Source: Agrobacterium sp. RAC06
GTDB lineage: Bacteria > Pseudomonadota > Alphaproteobacteria > Rhizobiales > Rhizobiaceae
Direction: 5' to 3'
Length of the DNA stretch: 64,000 bases
Assembly (NCBI RefSeq): GCF_001713475.1
Contig: NZ_CP016499.1
Span: 1,426,001-1,490,000 of the forward strand
Shown here one piece after another: positions 24,607 to 33,653 of this stretch. The translations under genes and the position numbers were made by a program. The notes beneath the pieces are model-generated. The model was not told where the DNA came from. It worked only from the letters and a program-made list of their open reading frames with translations, and ran no database searches. Positions within the stretch are counted from its first letter, which is position 1; the number at the start of each line of letters is the position of its first letter.

Positions 24607-25293
24607 ATGGATTTCATGAGGCTGTTGAAGTCGCTGGAGGAACTGCTCTACGAGCTCGTTTCCTGGCTGGTCTTCTATCCGATGACCTTCTGGCGCGCCT
24701 TCACCCGGCCGCTTAGCATGATGCGCTATGCCGATGACGAGCTGGAGGACCGGCCGGAAGACCAGTATGACGATACGATCAGCCCGCCCCTGTTTCTCTT
24801 GATCACGCTGTTGCTTTCGCAGGCTCTGTCGACGGCGTTTCCGAGCGTGGCCTCGCCGACGGAGGTCACCGCACTCACCCATTCCTTCTCCAACTTGCTC
24901 ATCGTGCGCGGGGTCATCTTCGGGATCTTTCCGATGGTCATGGCCGTGACGCTGATCCTGCACAAAAGGCTGATCCTGAAGCGGTCGACGCTGCGGCCGC
25001 CCTTCTTCAGCCAGTGTTATGTGGCTGCGCCCTTCGTCTTCCTGGTCGGTCTTTCGGTTGATTTTCTGGCCATACCGGGGGAGCGAGGTACCGCCTATGC
25101 GGCGGCCGTCTTCGTCGGTGCGGTCGTCTGGTATGGGCAGGCGGAAATCCGCTGGTTCCGCCGCGATCTGGGGATCGGCAGCGCCCGGGCGACGGGGCTG
25201 TTTCTGCTCGCCTTTTTCGTGGCAATCACGACCGCTCTAGCCTTGGCGGTCGGTGTGGCGCTGCAACTGCCGCGCTGGATTGCGCCGGGTTGA
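24607..25293 (+). CDS. Hypothetical integral membrane protein
   Basis: A 228-residue protein with about five membrane helices: one near 15-30 (weak) and others near 60-80, 95-115, 140-155, 160-175 and 195-220. Between the first two is an acidic loop (MMRYADDELEDRPEDQYDDTISP) that reads like a conserved feature. It resembles an uncharacterised rhizobial membrane-protein family; no transporter motif is recognised. Convergent with the small ORF at 25297, three bases after its stop. Confidence 0.75.
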   Translation: MDFMRLLKSLEELLYELVSWLVFYPMTFWRAFTRPLSMMRYADDELEDRPEDQYDDTISPPLFLLITLLLSQALSTAFPSVASPTEVTALTHSFSNLLIVRGVIFGIFPMVMAVTLILHKRLILKRSTLRPPFFSQCYVAAPFVFLVGLSVDFLAIPGERGTAYAAAVFVGAVVWYGQAEIRWFRRDLGIGSARATGLFLLAFFVAITTALALAVGVALQLPRWIAPG

Positions 25294-25296
25294 CGA

Positions 25297-25578
25297 TCAG
25301 TGCCAGCTGACAGGGCGTTCGTCCCGCTCGCCGTTTTCTGCGGTATTGTCGCCAACCAAAATGCGGCCGACCTCGACTTCCAACTCCGTGCGTTCCCGCG
25401 GATCGAAATCTCGATAGCCATGGATCGCCGCGTGGGACCAGAGGATGCGCCCCGACAGCAACGGCGCATCAATCGTCGAGATCACGTGACCCTGCATCGC
25501 CACATCGAAGGTGACGAAGCTCTGGCCGCGCACTTCGATCTGCGCGCAATTGGCGATTTCCATGCGCTTTTCGTGCAT
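25297..25578 (-). CDS. Hypothetical protein (93 aa)
   Basis: A small protein with balanced composition and no membrane segment: IEVRGQSFVTFDVAMQGHVISTIDAPLLSGRILWSHAAIHGYRDFDP is a plausible beta-rich core. No family is recognised. The stop lies three bases from the stop of the convergent membrane protein gene, and the opposite-strand ORF over it looks less protein-like. The start could be 25578 or the ATG at 25563. A hairpin at 25617-25650 lies upstream. Confidence 0.6.
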   Translation of the reverse strand: MHEKRMEIANCAQIEVRGQSFVTFDVAMQGHVISTIDAPLLSGRILWSHAAIHGYRDFDPRERTELEVEVGRILVGDNTAENGERDERPVSWH

Positions 25579-25616
25579 GACTGTTCTTCAGGCCGTCGAC
25601 AAACCCTAGAAATGAA

Positions 25617-25650
25617 GGGTTTTTCTATATTCCTCATATGTGAAAAACCC
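25617..25650. promoter_or_regulatory. Inverted repeat upstream of the 93-aa ORF
   Basis: Perfect 9-bp arms GGGTTTTTC (25617-25625) and GAAAAACCC (25642-25650) around a 16-bp AT-rich spacer, about 40 bp before the ATG at 25578. The wide spacing suits a protein operator better than a terminator. Confidence 0.4.
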
Positions 25651-25800
25651 GCGCATTTCATCCACCAATTTAGGATTTTACCCGTAAAAATTCACAGGCA
25701 ATGAGCGTTCCCCACCTTATGCGCCGATGGGGGACGCGACCTGGGTGTCAGCGGCTGTCGCGCCGTGCGCATGCCCTTGTTCGCACGGCGCGAGGTCGCC

Positions 25801-26694
25801 TCAGACCTTCACGTATTTCCGCCAGTCGTGCTCTTCCTTGAAGCCGAGGAGTTCGCGGATCTTGCGGTTCGACAGCGGCGCATCGAAGCCGTCGATCTCG
25901 CCGGTGATCGGCGTGTTCGGCGCCCATTTGGCGAGGAATTCGCGGGTCGGTACGGTCGCGGTGATCGTGTCGTTGACGGCGTTGAAGACCTGGAAACCGA
26001 GGCCGTCCTTTGCCACGCAGAGGTCGACGATCTGGCCGAGATCGCGGGCATCGATATAGGCCCAGGCATTGCGCTTGCGGCATGGCGGATCGGCGAGATA
26101 GCCGGGGAAGTTTGCATAGTCCTCAGGCGAAATGACATTGCCGATGCGCAGGGCGTAGACATCGATGCCGAACCGCATGGCAAAGGCGCGGGCGGTCTTT
26201 TCGTTGACGACCTTGGACAGGCCGTAAGAGTCCATCGGATCGACGTCATACTCCTCGGTCAGGGGGAATTCCTTGTAATCCTTGTCGCCTTCGGCGAAGC
26301 AGACCCCATAGGTGGTCTCGGAAGAGGCGATGATCACCTTCTTGATGCCGAGCTTTGCAGCGGATTCGATGACGTTGTAGGTCGAGACGGTGTTTTCCGC
26401 GAAGGTCTTGTTATCGGGATGCATCAGGATGCGGGGAACCGCTGCGAAATGCACGACAGCATCGGCCGGCTTCGGGCCGCCCGCTTCTTCATAGCCCTCA
26501 TAGCCGAAATGGCAGCAGAGCGCGTTGAAGACCTCACCGGCATCGGTGACGTCCGTCAGGAGCGTGTGCACGCCCGGCACGTCGAGCACGGCGCGGTCGA
26601 CATTCAGCACCTTGTGGCCCTTACCTAAGAGATAGGGCACGACATGGCGCCCCGCCTTGCCGCTGCCGCCGGTGAATACGATCCGCTTGCCCAT
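25801..26694 (-). CDS. NAD-dependent epimerase/dehydratase family protein
   Basis: A 297-residue extended short-chain dehydrogenase. The N-terminal nucleotide loop is TGGSGKAGRHV and the catalytic pair is in DSYGLSKVVNEK (Y-x-x-x-K), with the upstream ASSETTYG providing the Ser/Thr. Likely substrates are sugar nucleotides or related compounds; these relatives are often annotated as NAD(P)-dependent oxidoreductases. The ATG at 26694 follows GAGGAGG; the open frame continues to 27372, but that part lies opposite the DUF3833 gene and is not protein-like. Divergent from DUF3833. Confidence 0.9.
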   Translation of the reverse strand: MGKRIVFTGGSGKAGRHVVPYLLGKGHKVLNVDRAVLDVPGVHTLLTDVTDAGEVFNALCCHFGYEGYEEAGGPKPADAVVHFAAVPRILMHPDNKTFAENTVSTYNVIESAAKLGIKKVIIASSETTYGVCFAEGDKDYKEFPLTEEYDVDPMDSYGLSKVVNEKTARAFAMRFGIDVYALRIGNVISPEDYANFPGYLADPPCRKRNAWAYIDARDLGQIVDLCVAKDGLGFQVFNAVNDTITATVPTREFLAKWAPNTPITGEIDGFDAPLSNRKIRELLGFKEEHDWRKYVKV

Positions 26695-26847
26695 GGTGAT
26701 CCTCCTCGTGGATTGGGTTGTCTGACGACCAGATAGCGCGGCGGAGGCAAAAGCGTAAGGGGCCAAAGCGCCTCTTTGAACCCCAAGGGAACCGGAGCCG
26801 CCTACCTCGTGTTTCACCGGACCAATCGGCAAACCAGGAGAGATGCC

Positions 26848-27327
26848 TTGAAACTCGAGGATTTTGCAGACAGAGAGCCCAGGTTCGTTCTGGAGGAGTT
26901 TTTCTCCGGCACGCTGCGCGGCTATGGGATGACCATCGGTCGCCTCGGCGGCTTCCAGAACCGGTTCACGATCGACGCCCGCGGGCGCTTCGACACGAGC
27001 GCCAATGTGCTGTCGCTGACGGAAGACTATTTCTTCGACGACGGTCATTCCGACACGCTCAACTGGACGATCCTGAAGCGCGGCGAAAACCGCTATGAGG
27101 GCCGCGAAACGCTGATCGACGGCACGGCAGAGGGCGAACAGGCCGGCTGCGCCTTCCGCTGGCAATATGCCCGCGACGTGCCGGATGCCGATGGTTCGAA
27201 GACGCGGTTCGGTTTCGACGACTGGTTCATACTGCATGACGAACGCCACATGAGCGTGCATGCCTCGCTCACCAAGCTTGGGGTGGAGGTGGCGACGCTG
27301 GAGGCATTTTACGAGAAGGTGGGGTAG
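26848..27327 (+). CDS. DUF3833 family protein
   Basis: A 159-residue DUF3833 protein. LEDFADREPRFVLEEFFSGTLRGYGMTIGRLGGFQNRFTID and LTEDYFFDDGHSDTLNWTI are typical of this family, which is of unknown function and often adjoins other small metabolism-linked genes. The start used is the TTG at 26848, 5 nt after AGGAGAG; the ATG at 26843 is out of frame. A TTG at 26776 would add 24 residues but has no site. Relatives are often lipoproteins, but no lipobox is seen here. Confidence 0.8.
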   Translation: MKLEDFADREPRFVLEEFFSGTLRGYGMTIGRLGGFQNRFTIDARGRFDTSANVLSLTEDYFFDDGHSDTLNWTILKRGENRYEGRETLIDGTAEGEQAGCAFRWQYARDVPDADGSKTRFGFDDWFILHDERHMSVHASLTKLGVEVATLEAFYEKVG

Positions 27328-27566
27328 TCGCACGAAAGGCGGAGGCAGCGCTTGACGCTCTGCCAGTCCCATACTCTTGTCATGCGGTCAGGCTCTGCTA
27401 GTCTCGGATCTGGCCGATGCAGCCTGCCGCTCCGCGGCGCTTATTCCAGAGCGCGATGGTGAACGCATCACGAAACGACGTCCTTATCCTTGCCCTTTCA
27501 AATGGTGGCGACGGATCAGCAGATGCGGACACTGATCGGACCGTTTGCCACTGCGGAGGGACGACG

Positions 27567-28103
27567 ATGCGCGACATGCGTGACGCCAAACTGATGGCCA
27601 GAACGCTAAAGGCGGAGCTGGCCAAGAGCAATCTCGAGATCAGCCATTCCCAGGCCCTGGAACTCGTCGCAAGACAGCTGGGCTTCGAACAATGGAACAT
27701 CCTAGCGGCCCGGATTGACGCTGGAGAGACGCCGCCAGCCAAGATCTCTTTCGAGCCGCCTATCCCGATTTTCCGCATTTTCGATGTCGACAAGGCGATG
27801 GAATTCTACCGCGACTATCTCGGCTTCACCGTCGACTTCGAACATCGCTTCGGCGAGAATTTTCCGCTCTACTGCCAGGTGTCGCGAGGCGCTTGCGTGC
27901 TGCACCTGTCGGAGCACGCGGGTGATGCCTCGCCCGGCGCCAAGGCCTTCACCTGGATGCGGGGCGTGAAGAGCTTCCATGCGGATCTGACGGTCAAGGA
28001 CTATCGCTACCTCAAACCGGGGCTGGAGGACGCGCCATGGGGGCTCCAGATGACGGTAACGGATCCATTCAGCAACCGCATTGCCTTTTGCGAGCGGGTG
28101 TGA
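27567..28103 (+). CDS. Glyoxalase-superfamily protein with N-terminal helical domain
   Basis: A 178-residue protein. Residues 1-50 (MRDMRDAKLMARTLKAELAK...LELVARQLGFEQWNILAARI) form the helical glyoxalase-related N-terminal domain; residues 60-178 form a vicinal-oxygen-chelate fold with IPIFRIFDVDKAMEFYRDYLGFTVDFEHRFG. The family includes bleomycin-resistance-like and dioxygenase-like proteins; the substrate is unknown. The start at 27567 follows GGAGGGACGACG; the open frame begins at 27417 but the added part is not conserved-looking. Confidence 0.87.
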   Translation: MRDMRDAKLMARTLKAELAKSNLEISHSQALELVARQLGFEQWNILAARIDAGETPPAKISFEPPIPIFRIFDVDKAMEFYRDYLGFTVDFEHRFGENFPLYCQVSRGACVLHLSEHAGDASPGAKAFTWMRGVKSFHADLTVKDYRYLKPGLEDAPWGLQMTVTDPFSNRIAFCERV

Positions 28104-28182
28104 GGGGCAGAGAGCGCGCCCCTACCTTGACCGCGTCGCCGCCTCTTCCCATCTCCGCTCTAACCACAGATGGAGGATCACA

Positions 28183-28560
28183 ATGGGTTTGTTCGACGGA
28201 TTGCTGGGCCATGGATCGAGCGTCGATCCTTCCGATCTCGCCAAACGGCTGGATGGCGTGTTGATCGACGGCGAGCGGGTTTCGTTCGCTTTCCGTGTCA
28301 TCCGCGACGTCTTTGTCTTCACTGACAAGCGGCTGATCCTGATCGACGTGCAGGGCATAACCGGCTCGAAGGTCGACTACATGTCCGTCCCCTACCGCGC
28401 CATCACCCGCTTTTCCGTCGAAACCGCCGGCACCTTCGACCTCGACAGCGAGCTGAAGATCTGGGTGTCGGGCAGCCATGAACCGGTGACCAAGACCTTG
28501 AAGAAGGGCACGGATGTGAGAGGCATCCAGCGGGCGCTGGCGACGGGCGTGTTGAGGTAG
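28183..28560 (+). CDS. PH domain-containing protein (bacterial PH fold)
   Basis: A 125-residue protein, MGLFDGLLGHGSSVDPSDLAKRLDGVLIDGERVSFAFRVIRDVFVFTDKRLILID, matching the bacterial pleckstrin-homology family (VFTDKRLILID is the signature strand). The family is widespread and of uncertain role; members may be tied to stress or membrane processes. The ATG at 28183 follows GGAGG. It lies alone between the glyoxalase gene and the toxin-antitoxin pair. Confidence 0.87.
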   Translation: MGLFDGLLGHGSSVDPSDLAKRLDGVLIDGERVSFAFRVIRDVFVFTDKRLILIDVQGITGSKVDYMSVPYRAITRFSVETAGTFDLDSELKIWVSGSHEPVTKTLKKGTDVRGIQRALATGVLR

Positions 28561-28781
28561 GCGAACGGGAGCTCGGACCTTTATTCACCAAGCTGTCTAC
28601 CAGCGCCCGTATCTTGTCTTCCTTCCAAGCAGAGACAGGTGCCGCCCCTCTCTAGCTCAGGCGGCGGATGAGCGGCCGATAATGCTGAAGGACAGCAGAC
28701 TCATATCTGCAGTTGCACTTCCTCACGACACATCTACACTGCTCATTGGCGGAATTGCTCATTGCCGGCCTGAGATCTATT

Positions 28782-28792
28782 GCACTAGGTGC
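28782..28792. promoter_or_regulatory. Putative operator of the RelE/XRE pair
   Basis: GCAC-TAG-GTGC, a short palindrome 6 bp before the ATG of the toxin gene at 28799. Two direct GCTCATTG copies lie 35-50 bp upstream. It is placed where a toxin-antitoxin complex would repress its own promoter. Confidence 0.4.
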
Positions 28793-28798
28793 TAGCTT

Positions 28799-29161
28799 AT
28801 GACATCATATCGGGTGTTCAAGACGGCATGGTTTGCTAGAGCGGCACGGAAAGCCCGGATCGATGATTTGGCTCTATGCCAAGCTGTTGTTCAGACCGTT
28901 CGCGGACAAGCCGATGATCTGGGCGGCGGCGTATTCAAGAAGCGGTTGGACGACAACAGGCACCGCGCAATTCTTCTGACCAAGGCGGGCGAATTCTGGG
29001 TGTTCGCCTACCTGTTTGCGAAGCAGGACAGGGCGAACATCGATGACGACGAGCTCAAGGCTTTTCGTTCACTGGCCATGCTTTACCGCCGCAAGACGAC
29101 GGACGATATAGCAGCGGAATTGGAGAGCGGTGCAATAACGGAGATCTGCAATGACAGCTAA
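28799..29161 (+). CDS. RelE/HigB-like toxin
   Basis: A 120-residue type II toxin of the RelE-like group. The strand pattern FKTAWFARAARKARI...GGGVFKKRLDDNRHRAILLTKAGEFWVFAYLFAKQDRANIDDDEL is that of toxins that cut mRNA or block translation at the ribosome. Its 3' end overlaps the antitoxin gene by 11 bp, so the two are translationally coupled. The toxin-first order is the HigB-HigA layout. The codons are like those of the neighbours. Confidence 0.88.
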   Translation: MTSYRVFKTAWFARAARKARIDDLALCQAVVQTVRGQADDLGGGVFKKRLDDNRHRAILLTKAGEFWVFAYLFAKQDRANIDDDELKAFRSLAMLYRRKTTDDIAAELESGAITEICNDS

Positions 29162-29474
29162 AGCGGACTATAAGTCTGACGCATTCGAGGCGATTCACAG
29201 CGCCGTTGCAGGCATGCTGGAAGCAGGCACCATTGACAAGCAGACGATGCGCCGATTTGACGAGACCTGCCTCGTTGTTCCGGACGCCATGTCGCCGGAT
29301 GCCATCAAGGCGCTGCGCGAGCGCAACCATGTAAGCCAACCGGTTTTTGCCCGTTATCTCAACATCAGCCCCTCTACCGTGCAGAAATGGGAAAATGGCT
29401 CGAAACGCCCCAGTGGCCCGGCCCTGAAGCTTCTCGCAATCGTAGAGAAGCACGGGATTGGAGTTCTGGTGTGA
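29151..29474 (+). CDS. HigA-like antitoxin (XRE helix-turn-helix)
   Basis: A 107-residue partner of the upstream toxin. The C-terminal half is a helix-turn-helix: IKALRERNHVSQPVFARYLNISPSTVQKWENGSKRPSGPALKLL. The N-terminal half is a short helical region expected to bind the toxin. It would neutralise the toxin and repress the operon at the palindrome before the toxin gene. Confidence 0.88.
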   Translation: MTAKADYKSDAFEAIHSAVAGMLEAGTIDKQTMRRFDETCLVVPDAMSPDAIKALRERNHVSQPVFARYLNISPSTVQKWENGSKRPSGPALKLLAIVEKHGIGVLV

Positions 29475-29650
29475 CAGTAAGCGTTCCGAACTGAGGGGAC
29501 GAAAGACACTCGGTGCGACGTGCAGCAACGGCTGTGTCAAGTTTCGCCCCCTCCCGCCTCAAACTTCCCTCACTCCCGAATCAGTGATACCCCTCGGGCA
29601 CTGCCGCCCGGCGCGAATGCGCCTGCATTGCCGAAGGTCTCGACCCGCCC

Positions 29651-30235
29651 GTGTTTCGTGTTCCCCTCATCGTCGCCACTGCGCTCGTCATCGCCTTCGG
29701 AGGCGGGATCCTGTCGGCGTTGTCGATGTTGAATGCCTCCGTCGGGTTCGGGGCAATCGAGGTGGCGGGATGGCGGGCGTTTCCGGCGGCGCAGACGGCG
29801 TCTGCCGATCCTTACGCCAAGGCGCACCGGGCCAAGGGTGGGCGACTGCTTTACGGGTCTGCCGAAGGGCTGCAGTTCACTGCCTCTCGCGACAAGGACG
29901 GATTGACGCTGACGGGGACCTGCTCCTACCGGATGAGCGGGCGCACACCCACGGCGAGGCTGTGGACGCTCTATGCCGCCGATGCCGACGGCAATCCCCT
30001 GGATGCAGGTCCCGAACTTCCGGCGGCTAAGAATTCCCAAACGGTTCTGAGGCGCCGTGACGGGACATTCGACATCACGATCTCGCGCACGGCAAAATCA
30101 GGCAACTGGCTCGCAATCCCCGATGCCGGCTCATTCCAGCTGGTGCTGACACTGCTCGACACCCCGGCGGCCGCCTCGACGGGCCTGTCCGGTCTTGCCA
30201 TGCCGGTCATCGAGCAGATCGGATGTGGCCAATGA
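29651..30235 (+). CDS. DUF1214 domain-containing protein
   Basis: A 194-residue protein with a GTG start. One N-terminal membrane segment (VPLIVATALVIAFGGGILSALSML) is followed by a periplasmic domain, WTLYAADADGNPL...SQTVLRRRDGTFDITISR, typical of DUF1214. It is usually found just before a DUF1254 protein, and here the next gene is exactly that, overlapping the stop by ATGA. The pair is found widely in rhizobia but its role is unknown. Confidence 0.87.
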   Translation: MFRVPLIVATALVIAFGGGILSALSMLNASVGFGAIEVAGWRAFPAAQTASADPYAKAHRAKGGRLLYGSAEGLQFTASRDKDGLTLTGTCSYRMSGRTPTARLWTLYAADADGNPLDAGPELPAAKNSQTVLRRRDGTFDITISRTAKSGNWLAIPDAGSFQLVLTLLDTPAAASTGLSGLAMPVIEQIGCGQ

Positions 30236-30783
30236 GCAAGCTTCTCTATGCCATCCTGACCGGTTTCTTCGGTGCGGTGCTCCTGCACATCATCATCATT
30301 CTCGGCGTGCCGCATTTCACAGGGCGCGACGCCTATACAAGGGTGACAGCCGAAGGCACACCCTTTGTCTTCCACCCGCTGTCAGCTGCGCCCGATGCGG
30401 TGGGCCTGTCTAACCTCGATCCTTATCTTCGGGTCGCGGTCTGCCATTTCGACATTGCCCGCCAGCCGCTGTCCCTCATTGCCCTTGGCGGCGGCGTCGA
30501 TTTCTGGTCGGTCGCGATCTACGATCGGGACGCCAACGAAGTCTTCTCGATGAACGACCGCACCTCCGTTGCCGGCGATCTCGACGTGCTGGTCGCGACC
30601 CCGGTGCAGGTGGCGCAGCTCCGCAAGACGCCGATCGCGGCGCTCGCCGAAACCATCCTGGTCGAGCATCCGGGCATGGAAGGCTATGTGGTTCTGCGGG
30701 TACTGGCGCCGCAGGCAAGCTATGAGGCGGATGCCAGGGCGTTTCTCGCCGATGCGGAATGCATGCCGTTTACCGGGCGCTGA
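30232..30783 (+). CDS. DUF1254 domain-containing protein
   Basis: A 183-residue protein with an N-terminal membrane segment (LLYAILTGFFGAVLLHIIIIL) and a DUF1254 region (VCHFDIARQPLSLIALGGGVDFWSVAIYDRDANEVFSMNDR). The ATG at 30232 overlaps the stop of the DUF1214 gene, so translation is coupled; a GTG at 30223 is also possible. The stop is 8 bp from the HD-GYP gene's stop on the other strand. Confidence 0.87.
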   Translation: MSKLLYAILTGFFGAVLLHIIIILGVPHFTGRDAYTRVTAEGTPFVFHPLSAAPDAVGLSNLDPYLRVAVCHFDIARQPLSLIALGGGVDFWSVAIYDRDANEVFSMNDRTSVAGDLDVLVATPVQVAQLRKTPIAALAETILVEHPGMEGYVVLRVLAPQASYEADARAFLADAECMPFTGR

Positions 30784-30790
30784 ACAAGTC

Positions 30791-31729
30791 TTAGCCGATC
30801 GGCCCGTCGCTGAGCACGCTGCCCAAACGGATGACCATCTTGCGATCGAAATGATGGGGACGGGCAAACATCCAGTCGAGCGCCTGTGATGTCGACCAGG
30901 GACGCTTGTAGGGACGCACGGATGTCAGGGCCTCGAAGACATCGCAGACCGCGCTCAGTTGAACGGGCAGGCTCAAGTCCTTCTGCTTCAGACCGAGCGG
31001 ATAGCCGGAGCCATCGAGAACCTCATGATGCAGGCGGCAGACGTCGAGAACAACTTGCGGGATCTCCGGATAGGACTTCAGAAGCTGGTAACCCGCCTCC
31101 GGGTGGCTGCGGATGACCACGCGCTCGCGGTCCGTCAGATTGCCGGGCTTGTTGAGGATTTCGTTCGGGATCAGCAGCTTGCCGATATCGTGCATCATGC
31201 CGGCGACACCGAGGATGCGCACCGTTTCATCGTCCATCTGCAATGAGCGTCCGAGAAGCGTCATCAAACCGCTGACGGCGAGCGAGTGGACATAGGTGGT
31301 CTCGTCCTTGCTCTTGAGGCGGGTCACCTCCAGAGCGATCGCGGTGCTGTCGGACCAGAGTTCGCCATTGTCATCTGCGGCGCGTGACAGCTCGGACATG
31401 TCGAGGGAGCGGCCGGACACGATATCGCGGAGGCTGGAGCGCAGCGCACTTGCCGATTGGCTGACCGTCCCGCGCACGGCTTCCCTGCGGGCGCGATCGC
31501 CTGTTGCGGATTTGGCCGTTGCAGGGGCGACAGCGGGTTTGCGTCCGTCCAGATCAACACCAAGGCTGAGATTGATCGATACGTTGGTCGCGGAGGAGGC
31601 GAGGATCGCCGTGATGTCCTTGTCCGTTTTCAGGACGAAGCGGCGTCTTGGGAATTCCTGGCTGGGGCACGCGACGCTTTCGATGAACATTCCCTTGCGA
31701 ATGCGATCCTTGGCAATCTTCATCAGCAT
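30791..31729 (-). CDS. HD-GYP domain phosphodiesterase
   Basis: A 312-residue protein of the DUF3391/HD-GYP type. The N-terminal ~85 residues form the DUF3391 region; the HD-GYP domain has TTYVHSLAVSGLMTLLG, MHDIGKL (HD pair), RSHPEAGYQLLKS and HHEVLDGSGYPLGL, where the GYP motif sits. It should break down cyclic di-GMP, opposing the three GGDEF enzymes in this window. No signal-input domain beyond the N-terminal region is seen. Convergent with the DUF1254 gene. Confidence 0.93.
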   Translation of the reverse strand: MLMKIAKDRIRKGMFIESVACPSQEFPRRRFVLKTDKDITAILASSATNVSINLSLGVDLDGRKPAVAPATAKSATGDRARREAVRGTVSQSASALRSSLRDIVSGRSLDMSELSRAADDNGELWSDSTAIALEVTRLKSKDETTYVHSLAVSGLMTLLGRSLQMDDETVRILGVAGMMHDIGKLLIPNEILNKPGNLTDRERVVIRSHPEAGYQLLKSYPEIPQVVLDVCRLHHEVLDGSGYPLGLKQKDLSLPVQLSAVCDVFEALTSVRPYKRPWSTSQALDWMFARPHHFDRKMVIRLGSVLSDGPIG

Positions 31730-31950
31730 GGGCCGTCGACCTGGCTCCGCAATAGGCGCCCGTACCGAGGGGGCAGCGGTTGATCGCAGCGTCCTGCCAC
31801 GACTTCTTATTTTATCTTATCCTACTTAAACGATTTACAACCGGTGAATCGCTGGAATCGGATTGACGACTTGGCCTGGATCGCGGAACAGCGAACAGCC
31901 GTAGAAGGCCGGACGATGACCGGCAACGGCGAATGATGAGAGGATCTTGC

Positions 31951-32163
31951 TCAGCAAGGCCGGCGGTCGGGTCCGAAAAAAGGTCCCTTTGGTGACGGTA
32001 GAGCCGGCAAGGTCGGCAATTCCACCCGCGGCCAGATGGCGTTGGGATCCAGCCGCTCGTAGCGGATGCCGGTGAAGAAGAGGATCTCCGCCTTATGCTC
32101 ACGCGTGCCTGCTGAGCGGCGCGAGGGGTTCAGCCGGTCCGAAATCCTGATGATATCCGCCAT
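31951..32163 (-). CDS. Small conserved-looking hypothetical protein (70 aa)
   Basis: A 70-residue basic protein: MADIIRISDRLNPSRRSAGTREHKAEILFFTGIRYERLDP. The stretch AEILFFTGIRYER reads like a conserved strand-turn found in short rhizobial proteins of unknown role. The ATG at 32163 follows AAGGAGACGAGC, a good ribosome-binding site. It stands alone between the HD-GYP gene and the DUF2336 gene. Confidence 0.7.
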   Translation of the reverse strand: MADIIRISDRLNPSRRSAGTREHKAEILFFTGIRYERLDPNAIWPRVELPTLPALPSPKGPFFGPDRRPC

Positions 32164-32488
32164 GCTCGTCTCCTTTCGAGAAGAAAGATCGAGAGGGTCG
32201 AGAGGGTCATCTCGCCCTGCCCTCCATTTACGAGGGCCGGCACAATCCGGTTCATGCTGCGGAAAGTCTCACACAAACCAGGGTCATCTGCGCCTTTCTC
32301 CGACGCGTTCCCCCTGTCGCGGTTCACCCCACGAAACGGGGTACGCATATGCCTAATATCAGAAACATGCGGCGAATCTTCTGACTTGACCATCCGCTTG
32401 TCCACAAGAAGCCATAGGTTAGTTAACAGCTTGCTAACAAATTCGTTCTAATCTCGCACACATCTGTATTGCGTTGGAGTGGGTAGTC
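32164..32488. other. Intergenic region before DUF2336 gene
   Basis: 325 bp without a gene. It holds a CtrA-like site at 32423-32437 and some AT-rich sequence near 32400-32460, the likely promoter of the DUF2336 gene. No terminator or repeat is clear. Confidence 0.5.
32423..32437 (+). promoter_or_regulatory. CtrA-like site (TTAA-N7-CTAA)
   Basis: TTAACAGCTTGCTAA fits the CtrA consensus TTAA-N7-TTAA with one mismatch, about 50 bp before the DUF2336 start. It is also a partial inverted repeat with GTTAG upstream. Confidence 0.35.
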
Positions 32489-33640
32489 GTGAGCGAACAG
32501 TTCAGGGAGCTTGAAAGGCCAGCCGGCGCGCGGAACAAGGATGTCGTTCTGATGGCCACGGTCACGAGTTTCCAGGCGCTCTCCTTTCCCGGCAAGTCGG
32601 AACTCCGACAATTTGCCGAGCTGTTTCAGCCACTGTTTGCCGGATCCTCTGCCGAAGCGCGGCGGGAAGCTGTCGCGGCCCTGTCGCAGAGCCCGAACCT
32701 GCCGCTCTCGGTCGCCGCCTTCATCGCCTCTCAGCCGATTTCGGTCGCCGCCACCTTTCTTGCCTCGTCGCCTGCGCTGTCTGACGACATGCTGATCATG
32801 ATCGCGCGCACGCAAGGCGCCGACCATGCCCGCGCCATCGTCAAGCGCGAGCGGCTGTCGCCGACGGTCATCGATGCGCTGGTGTCGCTGCGCCATGCCC
32901 TGCCGCCGCGGCCGGAAAAGGTGAAGGCAGATGAGCAGACACCGGAAATGCAGCCTCTGCAGGCGGCCAAGATGCCGGCTTCGAGCTTCGACACCGTGAT
33001 GGCAGATCTCGAGATGCGCGACCTGCCGGGCGCCGCATCAGACGCTGTGGCCGAGCCTGCAGCAGAGAGCCGCGAAGAGGCGCTGCGCCAGACGATCAAG
33101 CGCATGGCCGCTCAACAGCGGCCGCCCCGCAGCGATCGGCTCGGCCGACGCCAGGCGACGCTGGTGCAGACCGCCCTGCTCGTCCGCTTTGCCCGCACCC
33201 ATGACGGTGGCTTCTTTGCCACGACGCTCGCCGACATGCTGACCTCGAGCCGCTGGCTTGCCGAGCGCATCCTGCTCGACATTTCCGGGCGTCAGCTCGC
33301 AACGACGCTTGCCGGCGTTGCGATGGAGGATCGCGAGGCGATCTTCATCCTGGAGCACATCTACCCGCATCTCGCGCGTCGCGAGAATGGTGCAAGCCGG
33401 GCGGAGAGCCTCTTGTTCGGCATTGACCCGGACCAGGCCGAAGCCCGGATCGACAGCTGGATCCGTGCCGACCGCTATACCTTTGCCGGCGACGAGATGC
33501 AGGCCGAGGTGCGTGACGGCGTTGAGCACCCGGCGGCACCGAGCAGTATCCCGCTCGTCGCTGCCAACCAGGCCGCCCCCAAGCGTCAGCCCGTGGGCGA
33601 CGAGCATGGGCGGCAGGTGCTCAGGGCGCGCAAGCGGTAG
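32489..33640 (+). CDS. DUF2336 domain-containing protein
   Basis: A 383-residue helical protein of the DUF2336 family, with HEAT-like helical repeats: AEARREAVAALSQSPNLPLSVAAFIASQPISVAATFLASSPALSDDMLIMIAR. The family is common in alphaproteobacteria and of unknown role. The GTG at 32489 is used with GGAG about 10 nt upstream; an ATG at 32552 (MATVTSF) is an alternative. It has a CtrA-like site upstream and is followed by a 7-bp tandem repeat. Confidence 0.85.
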   Translation: MSEQFRELERPAGARNKDVVLMATVTSFQALSFPGKSELRQFAELFQPLFAGSSAEARREAVAALSQSPNLPLSVAAFIASQPISVAATFLASSPALSDDMLIMIARTQGADHARAIVKRERLSPTVIDALVSLRHALPPRPEKVKADEQTPEMQPLQAAKMPASSFDTVMADLEMRDLPGAASDAVAEPAAESREEALRQTIKRMAAQQRPPRSDRLGRRQATLVQTALLVRFARTHDGGFFATTLADMLTSSRWLAERILLDISGRQLATTLAGVAMEDREAIFILEHIYPHLARRENGASRAESLLFGIDPDQAEARIDSWIRADRYTFAGDEMQAEVRDGVEHPAAPSSIPLVAANQAAPKRQPVGDEHGRQVLRARKR

Positions 33641-33653
33641 ACCTAGGACATAA

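Noticed and set aside
26695..27372. N-terminal extension of the epimerase
   Set aside because: The open frame continues upstream, but the GAGGAGG site and the nucleotide-binding loop place the start at 26694, and DUF3833 occupies the other strand.
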